Assembly (NCBI GenBank): GCA_026129525.1
Contig: JAHCHW010000002.1
Location: 124,001-188,000, forward strand
DNA from: Chitinophagales bacterium
GTDB taxonomy: Bacteria; Bacteroidota; Bacteroidia; Chitinophagales; LD1
Length of the DNA: 64,000 nt
Reading direction: 5' to 3'
Position 1 is the stretch's first letter; each line of letters begins with the position of its first letter. Shown here one piece after another: positions 63,494-64,000 of the stretch. The translations under genes were made by a program, and so were the position numbers. The notes beneath the pieces were generated by a model, which saw only the letters and a list, made by a program, of their open reading frames with translations, ran no database searches and had not been told where the DNA came from.

Positions 63494-64000
63494 AAATTGC
63501 AGTTGTAGGAACAGGTTACGTTGGCTTGGTTACGGGAACCTGCTTTGCTGAAACCGGCAACGATGTAACCTGCATTGATGTAAACGAAGAGAAAGTAAAG
63601 AAGTTGAAGGAGGGCATTATGCCCATTTACGAACCCGATTTGGACTTACTGTTTGAGCGGAACACCAAACAAGGCAGACTAAAATTTACCACTTCGCTTG
63701 CCGAGGGAATTGAAGGCGCAAAAATTATTTTTCTCGCGCTTCCTACGCCACCGGGCGAAGACGGCAGTGCCGATTTAAAGTATGTTCTCGGGGTTGCCAA
63801 TGATTTAGGGAAATTGCTGAAGCATTACACAGTGGTAGTAAATAAGAGTACGGTGCCTGTTGGCACAGCCGATAAAGTTCGCAGCGCCATTGCAGCAAAT
63901 GCAACGGTGGAGTTCGATGTTGTTTCCAACCCCGAATTTTTGCGCGAAGGAGTTGCCGTAGAAGATTTCATGAAGCCGGAGCGCGTGGTGGTGGGCACCC
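63490..64000 (+). CDS. UDP-glucose/GDP-mannose 6-dehydrogenase family protein, 3' end cut by window edge
   Basis: The first 170 codons of a nucleotide-sugar dehydrogenase, beginning MKIAVVGTGYVGLVTGTCFAE with the NAD-binding GxGxxG loop. LPIYEPDLD-like (IMPIYEPDLDLLFE), FLALPTPPGEDGSADL, VVNKSTVPVGTADKV and SNPEFLREGVAVEDFMKPERVVVG follow. These are typical of UDP-glucose 6-dehydrogenase (Ugd/TuaD type), which makes UDP-glucuronate with two NAD+. The catalytic Cys would lie outside the window. ATGA overlap with the aminotransferase shows coupling. It offers a second route to UDP-glucuronate besides the glucuronokinase-GalU pair at the left end. Confidence 0.93.
   Translation, partial: MKIAVVGTGYVGLVTGTCFAETGNDVTCIDVNEEKVKKLKEGIMPIYEPDLDLLFERNTKQGRLKFTTSLAEGIEGAKIIFLALPTPPGEDGSADLKYVLGVANDLGKLLKHYTVVVNKSTVPVGTADKVRSAIAANATVEFDVVSNPEFLREGVAVEDFMKPERVVVGT

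Overview
The window looks like a chromosomal segment of a member of the Bacteroidota, probably an environmental member of the Chitinophagales/Sphingobacteriia side. The evidence is several very large secreted proteins with type IX secretion (T9SS) C-terminal sorting domains, promoters that fit the Bacteroidota -7 element TAnnTTTG, and lipoprotein and outer-membrane families typical of the phylum (DUF5686, SxtJ/DUF5989). The intergenic repeats are also of kinds common in these genomes. Most genes are ordinary housekeeping genes. The accessory material is a surface-protein region on the left and a repeat-rich island at about 33.3-40.2 kb.

Layout. 0-2.5 kb (minus): a probable glucuronokinase, GalU and a truncated membrane protein, a plausible operon making UDP-glucuronate from glucuronate. 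2.5-14.3 kb (minus): a 478-aa secreted protein and a 3400-aa giant adhesin-like T9SS cargo with three near-identical 97-aa repeats. 14.3-19 kb (plus): a gap holding orphan terminator hairpins, then a small secreted protein and a 1241-aa type-B T9SS cargo. 19-21.5 kb (minus): a copper-exporting P-type ATPase and a separate HMA protein. 21.5-33.3 kb (plus): SDR, acyl-CoA dehydrogenase, tRNA-Pro(CGG), two M43 metalloproteases, an iron-siderophore/cobalamin type ABC permease and ATPase, a small T9SS cargo, HldD and an ammonium transporter.

33.3-40.2 kb: a low-complexity minisatellite, an approximately 2.45-kb array of 12 copies of a ~217-bp repeat, and a decayed duplicate of the 3' end of ettA. 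These are followed by five minus-strand genes (Crp/Fnr regulator, AraC regulator, small membrane protein, cupin, SRPBCC) running up to the intact ettA. The direct duplication of the ettA end brackets the accessory genes and suggests insertion or duplication at ettA.

40.2-57.3 kb (all minus): EttA, DUF5686 outer-membrane protein, a cyclophilin-FKBP fusion lipoprotein, NrnA-like DHH phosphoesterase, ribosomal protein L19, an alpha-2-macroglobulin with a CTEQ thioester motif, an SxtJ/DUF5989/carbamoyltransferase trio, PurC and PhoH. 57.4-60.2 kb (plus): SAM hydroxide adenosyltransferase, PurB and a small lipoprotein. 60.2-62.3 kb (minus): KdtA and an outer-membrane beta-barrel protein. 62.3-64 kb (plus): a DegT-family sugar aminotransferase overlapping the start of a UDP-sugar 6-dehydrogenase.

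Themes: envelope and surface-sugar metabolism (glucuronokinase, GalU, HldD, KdtA, DegT aminotransferase, UDP-sugar dehydrogenase) and T9SS cargo (five clear cases, with no secretion machinery in the window). The most unusual structures are the 217-bp array with the ettA fragment, the carbamoyltransferase-DUF5989-SxtJ operon, and the unexplained plus-strand terminators at 14.3-14.8 kb. No database search was possible; family names rest on motifs recognised in the translations.
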